Below are positions 1 through 8,596 of a stretch of DNA of 64,000 nucleotides, piece after piece. Numbering within the stretch: the stretch's first letter is position 1; each line of letters starts with the position of its first letter. Where the stretch lies: positions 62,001 through 126,000 of IMG/VR virus record IMGVR_UViG_3300046810_000338; one strand, 5' to 3'. The position numbers were made by a program, and so were the translations under genes. The stretch comes from a virus. The notes under the pieces are model-generated. The model was not told where the DNA came from and made no database searches. It was given only the letters and a program-made list of their open reading frames with translations.

Positions 1-2
1 TG

Positions 3-1262
3 CACAAGTCCACGCTGGCCGCCTGGAACGCCATGAACCAGAACGTAGTCCTGGACGATACCCCTGCTTACACCCTGGTCGGCCGTAACAGCAACCAGGA
101 ACAACTGATCGGTCGCATCAACACCACCGGCGAGAACTACCTCGACGAAGTGGGCATGCCAATCCGTTCCGACTTCGTCCTGGAAATGGACTCGTCCCGC
201 CATCAAGCGGGCCGTGAATTCCTGACCAGTTCGAGCAACATCGTCAAGGTTGCTGGTTACGTTGAACCGGTTTACACCCAACCGGTCCAAGACCCGAATG
301 CGCCGAACAACCAGCCGTTCCTGGCTCAGATCGTTCTGACTCGTCTGGCTACTGGCTACGACGCCGCCGACACCGAAATGAACATCCTCAGTCTGGTGAC
401 TGCGGCGATGATCCAGGTGCAAAACGGCTGGGCGGACATGTTCCGTCCACGCTACAACAAGAAAGATGGCGATGTTGATTACCGCGACATCGGTGCTCTG
501 GGTTACTGCACCGAGAAAGCTGCCAAGATCGACAGCCGTAGCGACAGCTTCAAGAACAACTTCCCGGCCTTCATGCGCGACTACTTCCGCCTCAATCAAG
601 GCGTGGTCTTCGCTCTGGACATTCCTGAAGTCGGTCCTGACGTACTGAACCTCGACATCTTCCGCGCTGTGGCCAGCGGCAACGCCAACGCAATCGCTGC
701 TTTCATCCGTGCCTGCGACAACCTGACCGGTGGCATCTACAGCAAGAAAGCGTCGATCATCGGCGATTTCTCGATGATCATCGATACCGGCAACCGCATC
801 CACAACGGCTACTACCCAACCGACACCGGCACTGCGGCGATCCGCGATATCCGCGACATCGATCTGCTGGCCGTTGCCAACCTGTACGGCAAAACCAACC
901 CTGCGGCAATGATGCAGTGGGCTGACTCGTTCTCGCCGAACACCGCTCCTGCGGCTGTACGCATGGCGAACCGCCTGGCCATCATCGACGACGCTCTGAA
1001 CGGTCGTCAGGTTATCACTGGTTACTCGGGCCGTTACTTCATCGGTCCAAAATGGTTCGAAGTGATCACCTCGGCGTGCCGTGAAGCTGGTCTGGTGGTT
1101 AACCCTGCCAACATGGTTCACGGTCTGGGCTCCGGTCTGATCATGGGCGGCTACGACTACTCGCAGTTCACTGCCGGCCAAGCTGGTCAGTCGATCTACG
1201 GTGGCGCTACCGCTGCTGGTCCAGGCGCAGCATTCAACGGCCGTCCTGGCGGTCGTTGGTAA
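3..1262 (+). CDS. Probable phage-nucleus shell protein (chimallin-like), C-terminal part
   Basis: The reading frame is open to the left edge, so the start is outside the window; 419 residues are visible. No catalytic motif is seen. The last 40 residues are Gly/Ala/Ser-rich and end in GGRW, like a flexible tail. Codon use is strongly biased (CTG, CGT, AAC, TTC), matching the capsid gene at 53679 and suggesting very high expression. It lies directly upstream of the nvRNAP beta' N-terminal gene; in phiKZ that position (gene 54, before gene 55) is the chimallin that self-assembles into the protein shell around replicating phage DNA. The name is therefore an inference from synteny, expression signature and the flexible tail, not from a recognised domain. 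The alternative is another abundant early or structural protein. Confidence 0.55.
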   Translation, partial: HKSTLAAWNAMNQNVVLDDTPAYTLVGRNSNQEQLIGRINTTGENYLDEVGMPIRSDFVLEMDSSRHQAGREFLTSSSNIVKVAGYVEPVYTQPVQDPNAPNNQPFLAQIVLTRLATGYDAADTEMNILSLVTAAMIQVQNGWADMFRPRYNKKDGDVDYRDIGALGYCTEKAAKIDSRSDSFKNNFPAFMRDYFRLNQGVVFALDIPEVGPDVLNLDIFRAVASGNANAIAAFIRACDNLTGGIYSKKASIIGDFSMIIDTGNRIHNGYYPTDTGTAAIRDIRDIDLLAVANLYGKTNPAAMMQWADSFSPNTAPAAVRMANRLAIIDDALNGRQVITGYSGRYFIGPKWFEVITSACREAGLVVNPANMVHGLGSGLIMGGYDYSQFTAGQAGQSIYGGATAAGPGAAFNGRPGGRW

Positions 1263-1535
1263 GTAATTCGGTAAGGCGCTTCGTTTAGACGCAGCGCCAT
1301 GCTGGATGTGAGCAAAGCCCTTTGGGGCAATAGGGTCATGGGATAGATCCCCTAATTCCCAATTGTGGAAAAGTCCTGCTCACCCCTTGTCGGATGCCCG
1401 AAACAAACTGTGTCGTTACACGGAGCTGACTCTCCATCGGGATAAACATCTGGCGGAAGATAGGGTGACACAAATGCTTCCTGACCGTAGGTTGGGAAAA
1501 GATCATGGGTAGGCTGCCCAGTGTTCACCCGGTAT
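1263..1535 (+). ncRNA. Candidate structured non-coding RNA
   Basis: This 270-base stretch has no credible ORF but many complementary segments: 1275-1280 with 1293-1298; 1308-1314 with 1377-1383 enclosing 1317-1320/1325-1328 and 1331-1335/1350-1354; 1393-1401 with 1437-1450 (bulged) enclosing 1408-1413/1418-1423; and 1463-1471 with 1521-1530 enclosing 1506-1509/1517-1520. It ends at a UUCG terminator. It could be a 3' UTR, a processed small RNA or a degenerate ribozyme. I could not match it to a known RNA family. The helices are read by eye; no folding was run. Confidence 0.45.
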
Positions 1536-1555
1536 AGCCCTCCTTCGGGAGGGCT
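1536..1555 (+). terminator. UUCG-loop hairpin terminator
   Basis: An 8-bp stem (AGCCCTCC / GGAGGGCT) closes a TTCG loop and is followed by TTTA and then TTATG at 1560-1564. It closes the unit containing the first gene and the structured region. Confidence 0.75.
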
Positions 1556-1596
1556 TTACTTATGCCCTCACTTACATTTTTTGTTGGAGGATTATC

Positions 1597-3087
1597 GTGG
1601 GATTAGTTGCGTATATTCTTGACCATAAACAGGTCATGGAAGATTTGCCGACCCCTCCTCTTATTGTCAATGACCTGAATTTGGACTTGGGTACCAAAGA
1701 AGGTCGCGATCAGTTGGCACTGTATTTGTCCTGTTCGTTCGAGGGCGATACGATTCCCACTATTCCAAGTTGTTTGGGTGGGCACATTACTGGCGAGCGT
1801 TACCTCGGCCGGTACTGTAAAAAGTGTAACACCAAAGTTACTAACCTGGTTGACCGGGCGATTGACAGTGGTGTTTGGATTGCTCCGCCAACTGGAGTAA
1901 AAGGGTTCATTCACCCAGAAGTGTGGAACGTTCTGTCCCCACGGCTGACGCCGCTCAAGTCGTTCTCCATGCTCAGTTGGATCTGCGATCCGTTCTATCC
2001 GGAAACGCTGGCATCCTTCCAAGGCATTCTGGAAGACTACAAGAGCAAGCATGAACGCGGTATCAACTATTTCATCGATCACTTCGATGAAATCATCGAG
2101 TTCATCATCACTTCCAAACTGTGCCAGAAGTTACCGGCGCAGGATAAAGAAGACATTCGTGAGTTCATCCGTCAAAACCGGGACAAGGTTGTGCAGAAGC
2201 ATCTGCCACTGCCGAGTCAAATCTTTGTGGTCTCTGAAAAGACTGCAATGGGTAACTACGCGGACGACAAAACGACTGCGCTGCTCGATGCGGTTTACAC
2301 GATCACCAGTACCTACAGCACCCCCATTGCTCTGGATCTGAAGCGCCGTCAATCTCACGCTGCTCGTGCTATTGCCGCGCTGGGTATCTGTTACGCCAAC
2401 ATCTGCACCAAGTTCATCGGTGGCAAGTATGGCCTGGTGCGCAGACAGAACATCGGTTCTCGTCTGCACTTTACTGGCCGTGCGGTTATCACATCGTTGA
2501 GCGACGCGCACCACTATGAAGAGTGTCATCTGCCGTGGGCATTCGCTGTGCAGATCTACGAGCCGCACTTGTGTGGTAAGTTGGCACGACGTGGCTTCTC
2601 GACCAACGATGCTCTGGCATTCTTGGAAGACAACACTCTGCAATGGAACCCATTGCTGCGTGAGCTGTTTGATGAGTTGATCAATGAGTCTCCGTTGATC
2701 GAAGGCTTCCCTAACGGAATCTTCGAAGATATCGATGCAGCCGGCAATCAAATGCGTGGCCTGCCGATCATCCTGCAACGTAACCCATCGTTGACTCGTG
2801 GTTCGGCACAACAGCTTTATGTACCTGTGATCAAAGACGACGTGGAAGATTTCACCATTTCCCTGTCGAACAACATCCTGGTTGCATACAACGCCGACTT
2901 TGACGGCGATGAGCTGAATGTCATGGTCATCCTGGACAGGAAGATGTTGAAGTCCATGTCCCGTTTCCGTGCCCACCTCGGTGCCCGCAGTCTGAGAGAG
3001 CCCCGTACTCTTTCCGACAACATGAAAATCCATGCACCAGTGGCGGCCACTTGGGCTCACTACGTGCATCACTCCGAAAAAGGTTAG
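1597..3087 (+). CDS. Non-virion RNA polymerase beta' N-terminal subunit (phiKZ gp55-like)
   Basis: This 496-residue protein is the N-terminal half of a bacterial-type RNAP beta' subunit. The signature is NADFDGDELNV at residues 432-442, with the Mg-chelating Asp triad D434, D436 and D438. Just before, residues around 289-305 (GSRLHFTGRAVI) match the beta' segment that precedes the active site. C59, C74 and C77 resemble the N-terminal zinc site. The start is GTG at 1597 with TTGGAGGA upstream. The gene ends soon after the active site, as in phiKZ, where beta and beta' are split into separate genes. Partners in this window are at 9481, 14534, 16676 and 57666. The non-virion enzyme transcribes middle and late phage genes. 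Confidence 0.93.
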   Translation: MGLVAYILDHKQVMEDLPTPPLIVNDLNLDLGTKEGRDQLALYLSCSFEGDTIPTIPSCLGGHITGERYLGRYCKKCNTKVTNLVDRAIDSGVWIAPPTGVKGFIHPEVWNVLSPRLTPLKSFSMLSWICDPFYPETLASFQGILEDYKSKHERGINYFIDHFDEIIEFIITSKLCQKLPAQDKEDIREFIRQNRDKVVQKHLPLPSQIFVVSEKTAMGNYADDKTTALLDAVYTITSTYSTPIALDLKRRQSHAARAIAALGICYANICTKFIGGKYGLVRRQNIGSRLHFTGRAVITSLSDAHHYEECHLPWAFAVQIYEPHLCGKLARRGFSTNDALAFLEDNTLQWNPLLRELFDELINESPLIEGFPNGIFEDIDAAGNQMRGLPIILQRNPSLTRGSAQQLYVPVIKDDVEDFTISLSNNILVAYNADFDGDELNVMVILDRKMLKSMSRFRAHLGARSLREPRTLSDNMKIHAPVAATWAHYVHHSEKG

Positions 3088-3090
3088 CGT

Positions 3091-3477
3091 ATGTCACTTG
3101 AGAACTACCCCAATCTGCATCACGCGGTGTTGATCCATCATGAAGAAGCAACTGAAAGTCTGGGAGCTGAACTGGCCGATGTAATTGACCAGGAAACTTC
3201 CACAGACTCGCTGATTGATGGTGCTGCAACAGCAGTGCTTGAACAGTTGGCGATGGTTGCAATGGTCAATGCTACAGAGGCACTGCGTACCGGCCGACCC
3301 GGCCCTGATCAGCTTAAAGTCAGACAGGGCCGTGTTAAGGTTATTGAGGGCATTCTGGAAATGGTTGAAGCCTCTGAAGCTTCCGACTATTTCCAAGACG
3401 ACGGTCAGATCAACCCACTGGATCTGATGCGTGAATTTGTGGCTTACAGCCACGCAAAGGAGAAGCAAGATGTCTAG
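3091..3477 (+). CDS. Small acidic helical protein, diverged member of a tandem trio
   Basis: 128 residues with no recognised domain, predicted mostly helical and acidic. It follows the beta' gene by 3 bases and is likely translated from the same mRNA. The opening (MSLENYPNLHHAV) loosely resembles the openings of the next two genes (MSSLHRYNKLHKL and MSRLSKYVHLHKA), so it may be a diverged third copy. Function unknown. Confidence 0.8.
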   Translation: MSLENYPNLHHAVLIHHEEATESLGAELADVIDQETSTDSLIDGAATAVLEQLAMVAMVNATEALRTGRPGPDQLKVRQGRVKVIEGILEMVEASEASDYFQDDGQINPLDLMREFVAYSHAKEKQDV

Positions 3478-3877
3478 TTTGCATCGCTATAACAAATTGC
3501 ATAAGTTGGCCCAGAACTTCTCTGGCGAGGGCCTCAACCCTAACGAACACGGGCTTTTCCAAGACCGTGTGGTTCTTGAAGCGACGATGGGTGCCTCTAC
3601 TGCACTCATCGAAGCCATGAAGGACGTTAACGCCGCTGCTGGCGAAACTCCTTTTGTAAATCGTACGCTGCTTAAGGCCGCCGCTATTTTGGCACCGGCC
3701 ATCGCCAGTGTGATTGACGTCTTGAAAGAAGACGCTGTCTGTACGGTCGAAGCCAGTTTGTTCAAGGACTTCGCTGCCGTCACCGGGTATGCCGAGGGCC
3801 TGCGTGAAGTGGTTCCATACGTGGCATCTCTTCCCGATCTGCCACCGCCTGCTCGGCCTGATGGGGTGTCAGAATGA
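3470..3877 (+). CDS. Small helical protein, paralog of the next gene
   Basis: 135 residues from ATG 3470, chosen over an upstream in-frame ATG because AAGGAG lies just before it and the opening then aligns with the next gene. It overlaps the previous gene by 8 bases. Residues about 62-82 (LLKAAAILAPAIASVIDVLK) match ALRASAILAPAVADVIELYR in the following protein, followed by a similar spacing to VVPYVASLP versus QVPEYAADNP. The C-terminus is Pro-rich. Function unknown. Confidence 0.82.
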   Translation: MSSLHRYNKLHKLAQNFSGEGLNPNEHGLFQDRVVLEATMGASTALIEAMKDVNAAAGETPFVNRTLLKAAAILAPAIASVIDVLKEDAVCTVEASLFKDFAAVTGYAEGLREVVPYVASLPDLPPPARPDGVSE

Positions 3878-4365
3878 GCCGTCTGTCTAAATACGTTCAC
3901 CTCCACAAAGCCGTTACTTTCGGTGAGGAGTTGCATCTCGAAGAACTGGATGAAAATCCATTGCTCGAACCGATTCTGGTAGTATCGGCTGTCGGTGCCA
4001 TGACTGAAATGGCTGGCGGCATGATGCTCGACCAGTTCGCCCCTCCTGGCTCAACGCCCCCATCCGTTGACTACATGGCCAACTCGCTGGAAATGGCTCT
4101 GCGTGCTTCGGCCATTTTGGCTCCGGCAGTGGCAGATGTTATCGAGCTGTATCGCAACACTGACGCCTTCAACGAATGCTTCACTGAAGCTGACATGAAG
4201 GCCGATACTTGCCTGGCAGCACTGCGTCAGGTTCCTGAGTATGCAGCGGATAACCCAACCGTCGATCCCCAGATGGTTGAGACGTTCCAGCGGGCAGAAG
4301 AGGTCGAGGCTGCAAAGGTCCTGGCCCGCCTCAAAAAGGTAGAACAGATCCACACTCCCGATTAA
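3874..4365 (+). CDS. Small helical protein, paralog of the previous gene
   Basis: 163 residues. The start overlaps the preceding stop as ATGA, indicating translational coupling. It shares with the preceding protein a similar opening and the internal AILAPA-V-VI block, so the pair arose by tandem duplication; this copy has an added charged C-terminal helix (about residues 130-160). No enzyme motif is visible. Function unknown. Confidence 0.82.
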   Translation: MSRLSKYVHLHKAVTFGEELHLEELDENPLLEPILVVSAVGAMTEMAGGMMLDQFAPPGSTPPSVDYMANSLEMALRASAILAPAVADVIELYRNTDAFNECFTEADMKADTCLAALRQVPEYAADNPTVDPQMVETFQRAEEVEAAKVLARLKKVEQIHTPD

Positions 4366-4377
4366 CAAAGGTGCACC

Positions 4378-5004
4378 ATGCAAATTATCTACGGTGGTGA
4401 TGATGTCGTATCGGAACTGATGTACGGTTCTCGATCCGATAACCTGATTCAAGAGTTGCGAAATAATCTCAACTTCAAGAATCCGCTACTCACCGAACAG
4501 GGTAAGGCGTACGCTGCAAGGGCAAATCAGGTATTTGAACAAGTATCTGGTTGGGATGTTGTGCGTGCAGCCCGTAAGGCTGTTAGCGCTATCTCTGGAT
4601 ATATCCGTAACGACCAAATCACCTTCTTTGATACGCTGGAACAGATTCAGACAGCGCCTCCGAAGATGCAGCGGTTCGTCATGGCTAGCTTGGAAATTCG
4701 TAAGAGCTACCAAGCAGGTCTTCTGAACGGATATAGCGAAAGCTATGTTGATATCCAACCCGGCATGATTGGCCATGATCACTACGACTACCGTGTGGCT
4801 TCCCACGGTATCGTTCAGACCACGGTCACTGATGAAGGTACTCCCCAGTACGAAGTTACTCAGTGGAAAATGGAGCTGGCTAAATGGGATGAGAAATTGT
4901 CTCAGAACAACCGGCTCGATCTGGCACGGACTTTCTCTGTTGCACATGCTGCACTCATTGCAATGATGGAAGATCCAACCAGCCGCTACGGTGATAAGTT
5001 GTAA
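4378..5004 (+). CDS. Conserved-looking hypothetical protein
   Basis: 208 residues, start ATG 4378 behind AAAGGTG. No signal peptide or membrane segment. Residues 130-160 contain a His/Asp/Tyr-rich patch (GHDHYDYRV) that could bind metal, but no family was recognised. It is the last gene of the unit that starts at 1597 and is followed immediately by a hairpin terminator. Confidence 0.78.
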   Translation: MQIIYGGDDVVSELMYGSRSDNLIQELRNNLNFKNPLLTEQGKAYAARANQVFEQVSGWDVVRAARKAVSAISGYIRNDQITFFDTLEQIQTAPPKMQRFVMASLEIRKSYQAGLLNGYSESYVDIQPGMIGHDHYDYRVASHGIVQTTVTDEGTPQYEVTQWKMELAKWDEKLSQNNRLDLARTFSVAHAALIAMMEDPTSRYGDKL

Positions 5005-5010
5005 CTGATC

Positions 5011-5034
5011 TGGGGGCGGCTTCGGTCGCCCCCA
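5011..5034 (+). terminator. Hairpin terminator
   Basis: TGGGGGCG pairs with CGCCCCCA around a loop containing TTCG, followed by TTTCTATG. It separates the gene ending at 5004 from the next unit. Confidence 0.75.
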
Positions 5035-5074
5035 TTTCTATGTGCTGCTTATTTTTTTGTCTGAGGGTTTCATC

Positions 5075-5503
5075 ATGGCTACTGGATACCCATCTCTTAC
5101 TGCTGAGGGTTTTATCTTTGCGGTCGATCGCAAGTGTGACCGGATTCTGATGAGCATGTTTGCAAGTGATGCTGGTCAATCGAACATGTTTGCAGGGTCT
5201 GTTACCAGTATTCAAAACATCATTTACCTGAACAGTGATGATGTCAATGCTGCTGGCACTGCTGTGGCCGCTGGCATTGAGCGCGTGCTGTCCCGATACT
5301 TTGATGGAGCCAACGTTCAAGGCGTCGTCACGGACATCGTAGACAAGCCTGGGCGAGTGGACATCAGTATTCAAGGCAGCGTTGTTCAGAACAACCGCCG
5401 CTATGACTTCGGTCGTATGCTGGAATCTGCCAACGGCATGATCCAGTCCATCATGAACAATCAAGGGGAAGTATTGTGGACGAACGTGCTGACGTACTCT
5501 TAG
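5075..5503 (+). CDS. Small hypothetical protein
   Basis: 142 residues from ATG 5075 (MATGYPSL); the in-frame ATG at 5042 is discarded because it overlaps the terminator tail and lacks a ribosome site, whereas TGAGGGTTT precedes 5075. The fold looks like alternating strands and helices with no recognised motif. It overlaps the next gene by 28 bases. Confidence 0.75.
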   Translation: MATGYPSLTAEGFIFAVDRKCDRILMSMFASDAGQSNMFAGSVTSIQNIIYLNSDDVNAAGTAVAAGIERVLSRYFDGANVQGVVTDIVDKPGRVDISIQGSVVQNNRRYDFGRMLESANGMIQSIMNNQGEVLWTNVLTYS

Positions 5504-5937
5504 TAGAAGATGTCCTTTCCAAGGTGGCCAGCGAGTATGGATTGGATGAGGTTATGGTTCGCGCCGTTGCAGCCACCGAGTCTTCTGGCGCTGTCAGTCT
5601 TTTCGATGACATTGTCGAATCAGTCCGAGACGCGGCAATTGAGCATGGGAAAGAGCACGGCCCTGTTCGAACAATCATCATCATAGGCAGCGACAACCAC
5701 TCTGCCCAACTTAAGGCTGCGTTGCAAGTCATTGGCTGTGACGTACTCGTCATGACCGAGGCAGAGGCCGTTACGTCGGAATACGGTAACGCCATGGTTG
5801 TGGCCAGCCGCCCCTCAGGCCCACGACCTGTTCAAGAGTTGTCAGAGCGCTGGTGGTTGCCTCCCCGTAAATCGAAAGGCGAAAAGAAACGTGAGCGCGC
5901 TTTTAATCGCAGGCTCTATGGACGAGGAAACTGGTAA
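5476..5937 (+). CDS. Small protein with basic C-terminus
   Basis: 153 residues. GTG start at 5476 inside the preceding gene, with AAGGGGAA upstream. Residues about 60-100 read like a beta-strand/helix/beta-strand unit (RTIIIIGSDNH, then VLVMTEAEAV). The last 30 residues are rich in Lys/Arg, suggesting nucleic-acid contact. The stop overlaps the next start as TAATG. Function unknown. Confidence 0.75.
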   Translation: MDERADVLLVEDVLSKVASEYGLDEVMVRAVAATESSGAVSLFDDIVESVRDAAIEHGKEHGPVRTIIIIGSDNHSAQLKAALQVIGCDVLVMTEAEAVTSEYGNAMVVASRPSGPRPVQELSERWWLPPRKSKGEKKRERAFNRRLYGRGNW

Positions 5938-6584
5938 TGGCTGAAGAAGAGAAAAAACCCGAACTGTCTGTCGCAGAGCGGGCCGATGCAATGCCTAAGG
6001 GTCTTTCCTACGCTATCCGGGAAAGCATCGCTACCCTGCAAGTGTTGCAGGAAACTGACAAGGCCCGTGTGCACGAAGCTATCTTTGTGCGCGACGTGTT
6101 ACCTGTTCTGTGCGGTGACGAAGGTCAAACGGTTGACATGGCCTGGTGGGGTGGTCGTTTCGATAGCCCGTTCAAAGGCTTCCTCATTGTTAACGACGAC
6201 AATGAAGTGCTCTTTGAAGTACCGCCCTTGCTCGATCGTAACTTCGATCTAGTGCCGGCCAGACATGCACGGGACTCGATCAACGAGGACCGAGCCAACT
6301 ACACCAAGCGGGTTTATAACCGCCCAGGCGATGCTAAGGCCGAATACGCCGAAGCCATGCGTCGTCGTCTGGACTTGACCAAGACAGGTCGTCCACTGCA
6401 ACACATGCACATGCTCGACAAGATCTTCATTCACTACGGTCGTCCTTCTATCTTTGAGCAGGACTCGCGTGAGACGATTAAATTGGCCGTGGAATCTTCC
6501 GGTCTGAAAGTCGCTCCCACTGAGGCACCTGCGACTCAGGTCTTTAGCGAGGAGAATTACAGTGAAGAAGGGCTTCTCGATTGA
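5937..6584 (+). CDS. Hypothetical protein upstream of the SbcD-like nuclease
   Basis: 215 residues with an acidic N-terminal stretch (AEEEKKPEL), a central mixed domain and an acidic C-terminus. The start shares the stop of the previous gene (TAATG), and the end overlaps the nuclease gene by 23 bases, so these are co-translated. The tight coupling with a DNA-repair-type nuclease hints at a role in DNA metabolism, but no motif supports this directly. Confidence 0.78.
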   Translation: MAEEEKKPELSVAERADAMPKGLSYAIRESIATLQVLQETDKARVHEAIFVRDVLPVLCGDEGQTVDMAWWGGRFDSPFKGFLIVNDDNEVLFEVPPLLDRNFDLVPARHARDSINEDRANYTKRVYNRPGDAKAEYAEAMRRRLDLTKTGRPLQHMHMLDKIFIHYGRPSIFEQDSRETIKLAVESSGLKVAPTEAPATQVFSEENYSEEGLLD

Positions 6585-7695
6585 AATCGCTAGCATAAGC
6601 GATGTGCACTTGGGGCATACTCGAACACCTACGCAGTTGATCACAGAGAACTTGGACATTGCCTTTCCAGACAATGCCCAGTTCGCTAAGTTGGACATGA
6701 TCTTCATCGATGGTGATTTTTTTGATCGATTGCTCCAGGTGCCAGAAGACGATGCGTATATCGCTCGTCGTTGGATACATCGCTTTCTGTTGCGCTGCGA
6801 GAAACATGACGTTGCCCTGGCCGTACTTGAAGGCACGCCTCGTCATGACCGTCGTCAATCGAAGATGTTCCAGGAAGTTATTGATTTAACAGGAGTTAAG
6901 GTCGATTTTCGTTACGTGGACAGTTTGTCTATCGAGTACATTGAGCGCTTTGATATCCATGTGCTTTATGTCCCCGATGAATGGCGGCATGACCCTAACG
7001 AAACGTTTGCCGAAGTACAGGCACTGATGGCGGCAAAGATGCTGACTCAGGTCGACTTTGCCAGCATGCACGGTTGCTTTGAATATCAGTTGCCCGACGT
7101 AGGTAACGCCAGGCAAAAGGCGCATCAATCGGCTAACTACCTGCCGCTGGTGAGACACCAGATCTTCATCGGACACCACCATGTGTTTAGCGAGTATGAA
7201 CACATTGTTGCTCAAGGATCTTTCGATCGATTGATCCATGGCGAGGAGGCCCCCAAAGGCCACGTACGCCTCTCAATCAAGGATGGGGCAAAGACCCTTA
7301 CCTTCGTTGAGAACAAAGGTGCTATGGACTACAGGACGCTCTCAGTGTCAGGTATGTCGGTAGAGGAAGTGTTGGTGATGATAGCGGCTCTCAAACTGCG
7401 TCCTGATTCCAGGATTCGTTTGACAGGTGCCGTTTCCGACATGGGCATTCGAATGCTCAGGCACATCCGCCGGGACTTCCCTGAGTACAAGATCATTAGC
7501 GAAGTGGACAAGGTCGTAGGAGGCAAGCTTGAAGCACCTACGGTTGCGCGTCACTACGTCCCGATACAGATCGGCCCAGCCAATGTCATTGGCATGGCCA
7601 GGGACTGGATGGTCAGAGATGGCGCTAACGATCACGAGATCAAGTATTGCGAGGAAATCATACATGAGCAAATCAGTTCGGGCATTGGCCGGTAG
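6562..7695 (+). CDS. SbcD/Mre11-like metallophosphoesterase (recombination nuclease)
   Basis: 377 residues. Metal-binding motifs of the calcineurin-like phosphoesterase family appear in order: SDVHLGH at 13-19 (D14, H16), GDFFD at 51-55, GTPRHD at 91-96 (replacing the usual GNHD), H170 in MHG, and GHHHVF at 204-209. This is the arrangement of SbcD and T4 gp47, the nuclease half of a complex that processes DNA ends. Start is GTG 6562 behind AGGAGAA, overlapping the previous gene. A large SbcC/gp46-like ATPase partner is not visible in this window; the next gene is too small. The Asn-to-Arg change in GNHD is unusual. Confidence 0.85.
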   Translation: MKKGFSIEIASISDVHLGHTRTPTQLITENLDIAFPDNAQFAKLDMIFIDGDFFDRLLQVPEDDAYIARRWIHRFLLRCEKHDVALAVLEGTPRHDRRQSKMFQEVIDLTGVKVDFRYVDSLSIEYIERFDIHVLYVPDEWRHDPNETFAEVQALMAAKMLTQVDFASMHGCFEYQLPDVGNARQKAHQSANYLPLVRHQIFIGHHHVFSEYEHIVAQGSFDRLIHGEEAPKGHVRLSIKDGAKTLTFVENKGAMDYRTLSVSGMSVEEVLVMIAALKLRPDSRIRLTGAVSDMGIRMLRHIRRDFPEYKIISEVDKVVGGKLEAPTVARHYVPIQIGPANVIGMARDWMVRDGANDHEIKYCEEIIHEQISSGIGR

Positions 7696-8527
7696 AGAGC
7701 AGGGACAATTCCCTATCTCCACAGGTACGTCGCGAGCGATTGAATCGTTGGCGAATATGATCCCCGATCAGCCCAAGATAAAGCCTGCTCCGATGGAACA
7801 GATTGACGTGCTGCTGGTGAACGTGCGCACGATCTATCGGAACATGTTGGGTTCGATTAAAGCTGTCGTCAAAGAAGACGTAGTTGCTCAGGACATCGCT
7901 GACTTCATCACGCAGGAGATGACACAGATCCGTACGGCGGTCACCAAGATCAGTAATGGTAAGGTGGACACCTACTTTTATCTGTGTCGGTATCCAAAGC
8001 TTAAAGAAGAGTTTCCGCATGCCCAACTGATTCTGCCTCAAACGCCTAAACAGCAAAGAGCCAAACAGTTGGAAGACCAGACCATGGACATTATCCTGGC
8101 CAATCCGTCTAAGCACGGAGCGCCTAAGATCTTGGACTACTTCCTAGCGGGAGATGGGTTGCAGAATGATCGAGCTGCATGCTTGACTCACCTGCCTCTG
8201 GATCTGGTCAAACGGTACGAGTTCAAAGAACTCTACCTGTTGGAATCGAACACTGGGGCTTTCAAGTCTTACCGCGACTTCTCCAGCAAGTTCAAAGTAA
8301 AACCGGCTGAGGCGTATTTCCCGTTCAGCTTGTTTACGTTACAAATCTTTGGTGATGGGGGCAAGATGTTTGCGCCCCTAGATCCAGAGGTGGTGCAATT
8401 TGTGGCCGGTCTATCCAAGCGGTTTCATTGGACATACATGACCAGCGCAGAGAAGATAAAGTTCAGCCTGAATGAGTCTGGCACCAACAAATTCAAGAGC
8501 TTCTTAAAGACCCTATTGCGCGATTAA
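7664..8527 (+). CDS. Hypothetical protein coupled to the SbcD-like gene
   Basis: 287 residues from ATG 7664, overlapping the nuclease gene by 32 bases. A longer in-frame reading from 7529 is rejected because it lies wholly within the nuclease gene. No Walker motifs, so it is not an SbcC partner. The middle is basic and Gln/Lys-rich (TPKQQRAKQ) and the C-terminus is helical. Its placement between nuclease and SSB-like genes suggests DNA metabolism. Function not identified. Confidence 0.78.
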   Translation: MSKSVRALAGREQGQFPISTGTSRAIESLANMIPDQPKIKPAPMEQIDVLLVNVRTIYRNMLGSIKAVVKEDVVAQDIADFITQEMTQIRTAVTKISNGKVDTYFYLCRYPKLKEEFPHAQLILPQTPKQQRAKQLEDQTMDIILANPSKHGAPKILDYFLAGDGLQNDRAACLTHLPLDLVKRYEFKELYLLESNTGAFKSYRDFSSKFKVKPAEAYFPFSLFTLQIFGDGGKMFAPLDPEVVQFVAGLSKRFHWTYMTSAEKIKFSLNESGTNKFKSFLKTLLRD

Positions 8528-8596
8528 AACAGAACTGACTCGCCGTATTGTCTGAAGAGAAATGCCCCCACATTTACTGTTAGGAAGGAGTCCAGC

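Noticed and set aside
1315-1385. Strings resembling a group I intron core (CCCTTTGGGG-A-TAGGGTCA, and GGAAAAGTCCTGCTC) or RNase P P4
   Set aside because: The complementary P7 partners expected of a group I intron and the 3' half of RNase P are absent, and the flanking genes are not interrupted. Kept only as an unassigned structured RNA.
7529-7663. Longer N-terminus for the gene ending at 8527
   Set aside because: The added codons lie wholly within the SbcD-like gene and read as a frame shadow; ATG 7664 is the better start.
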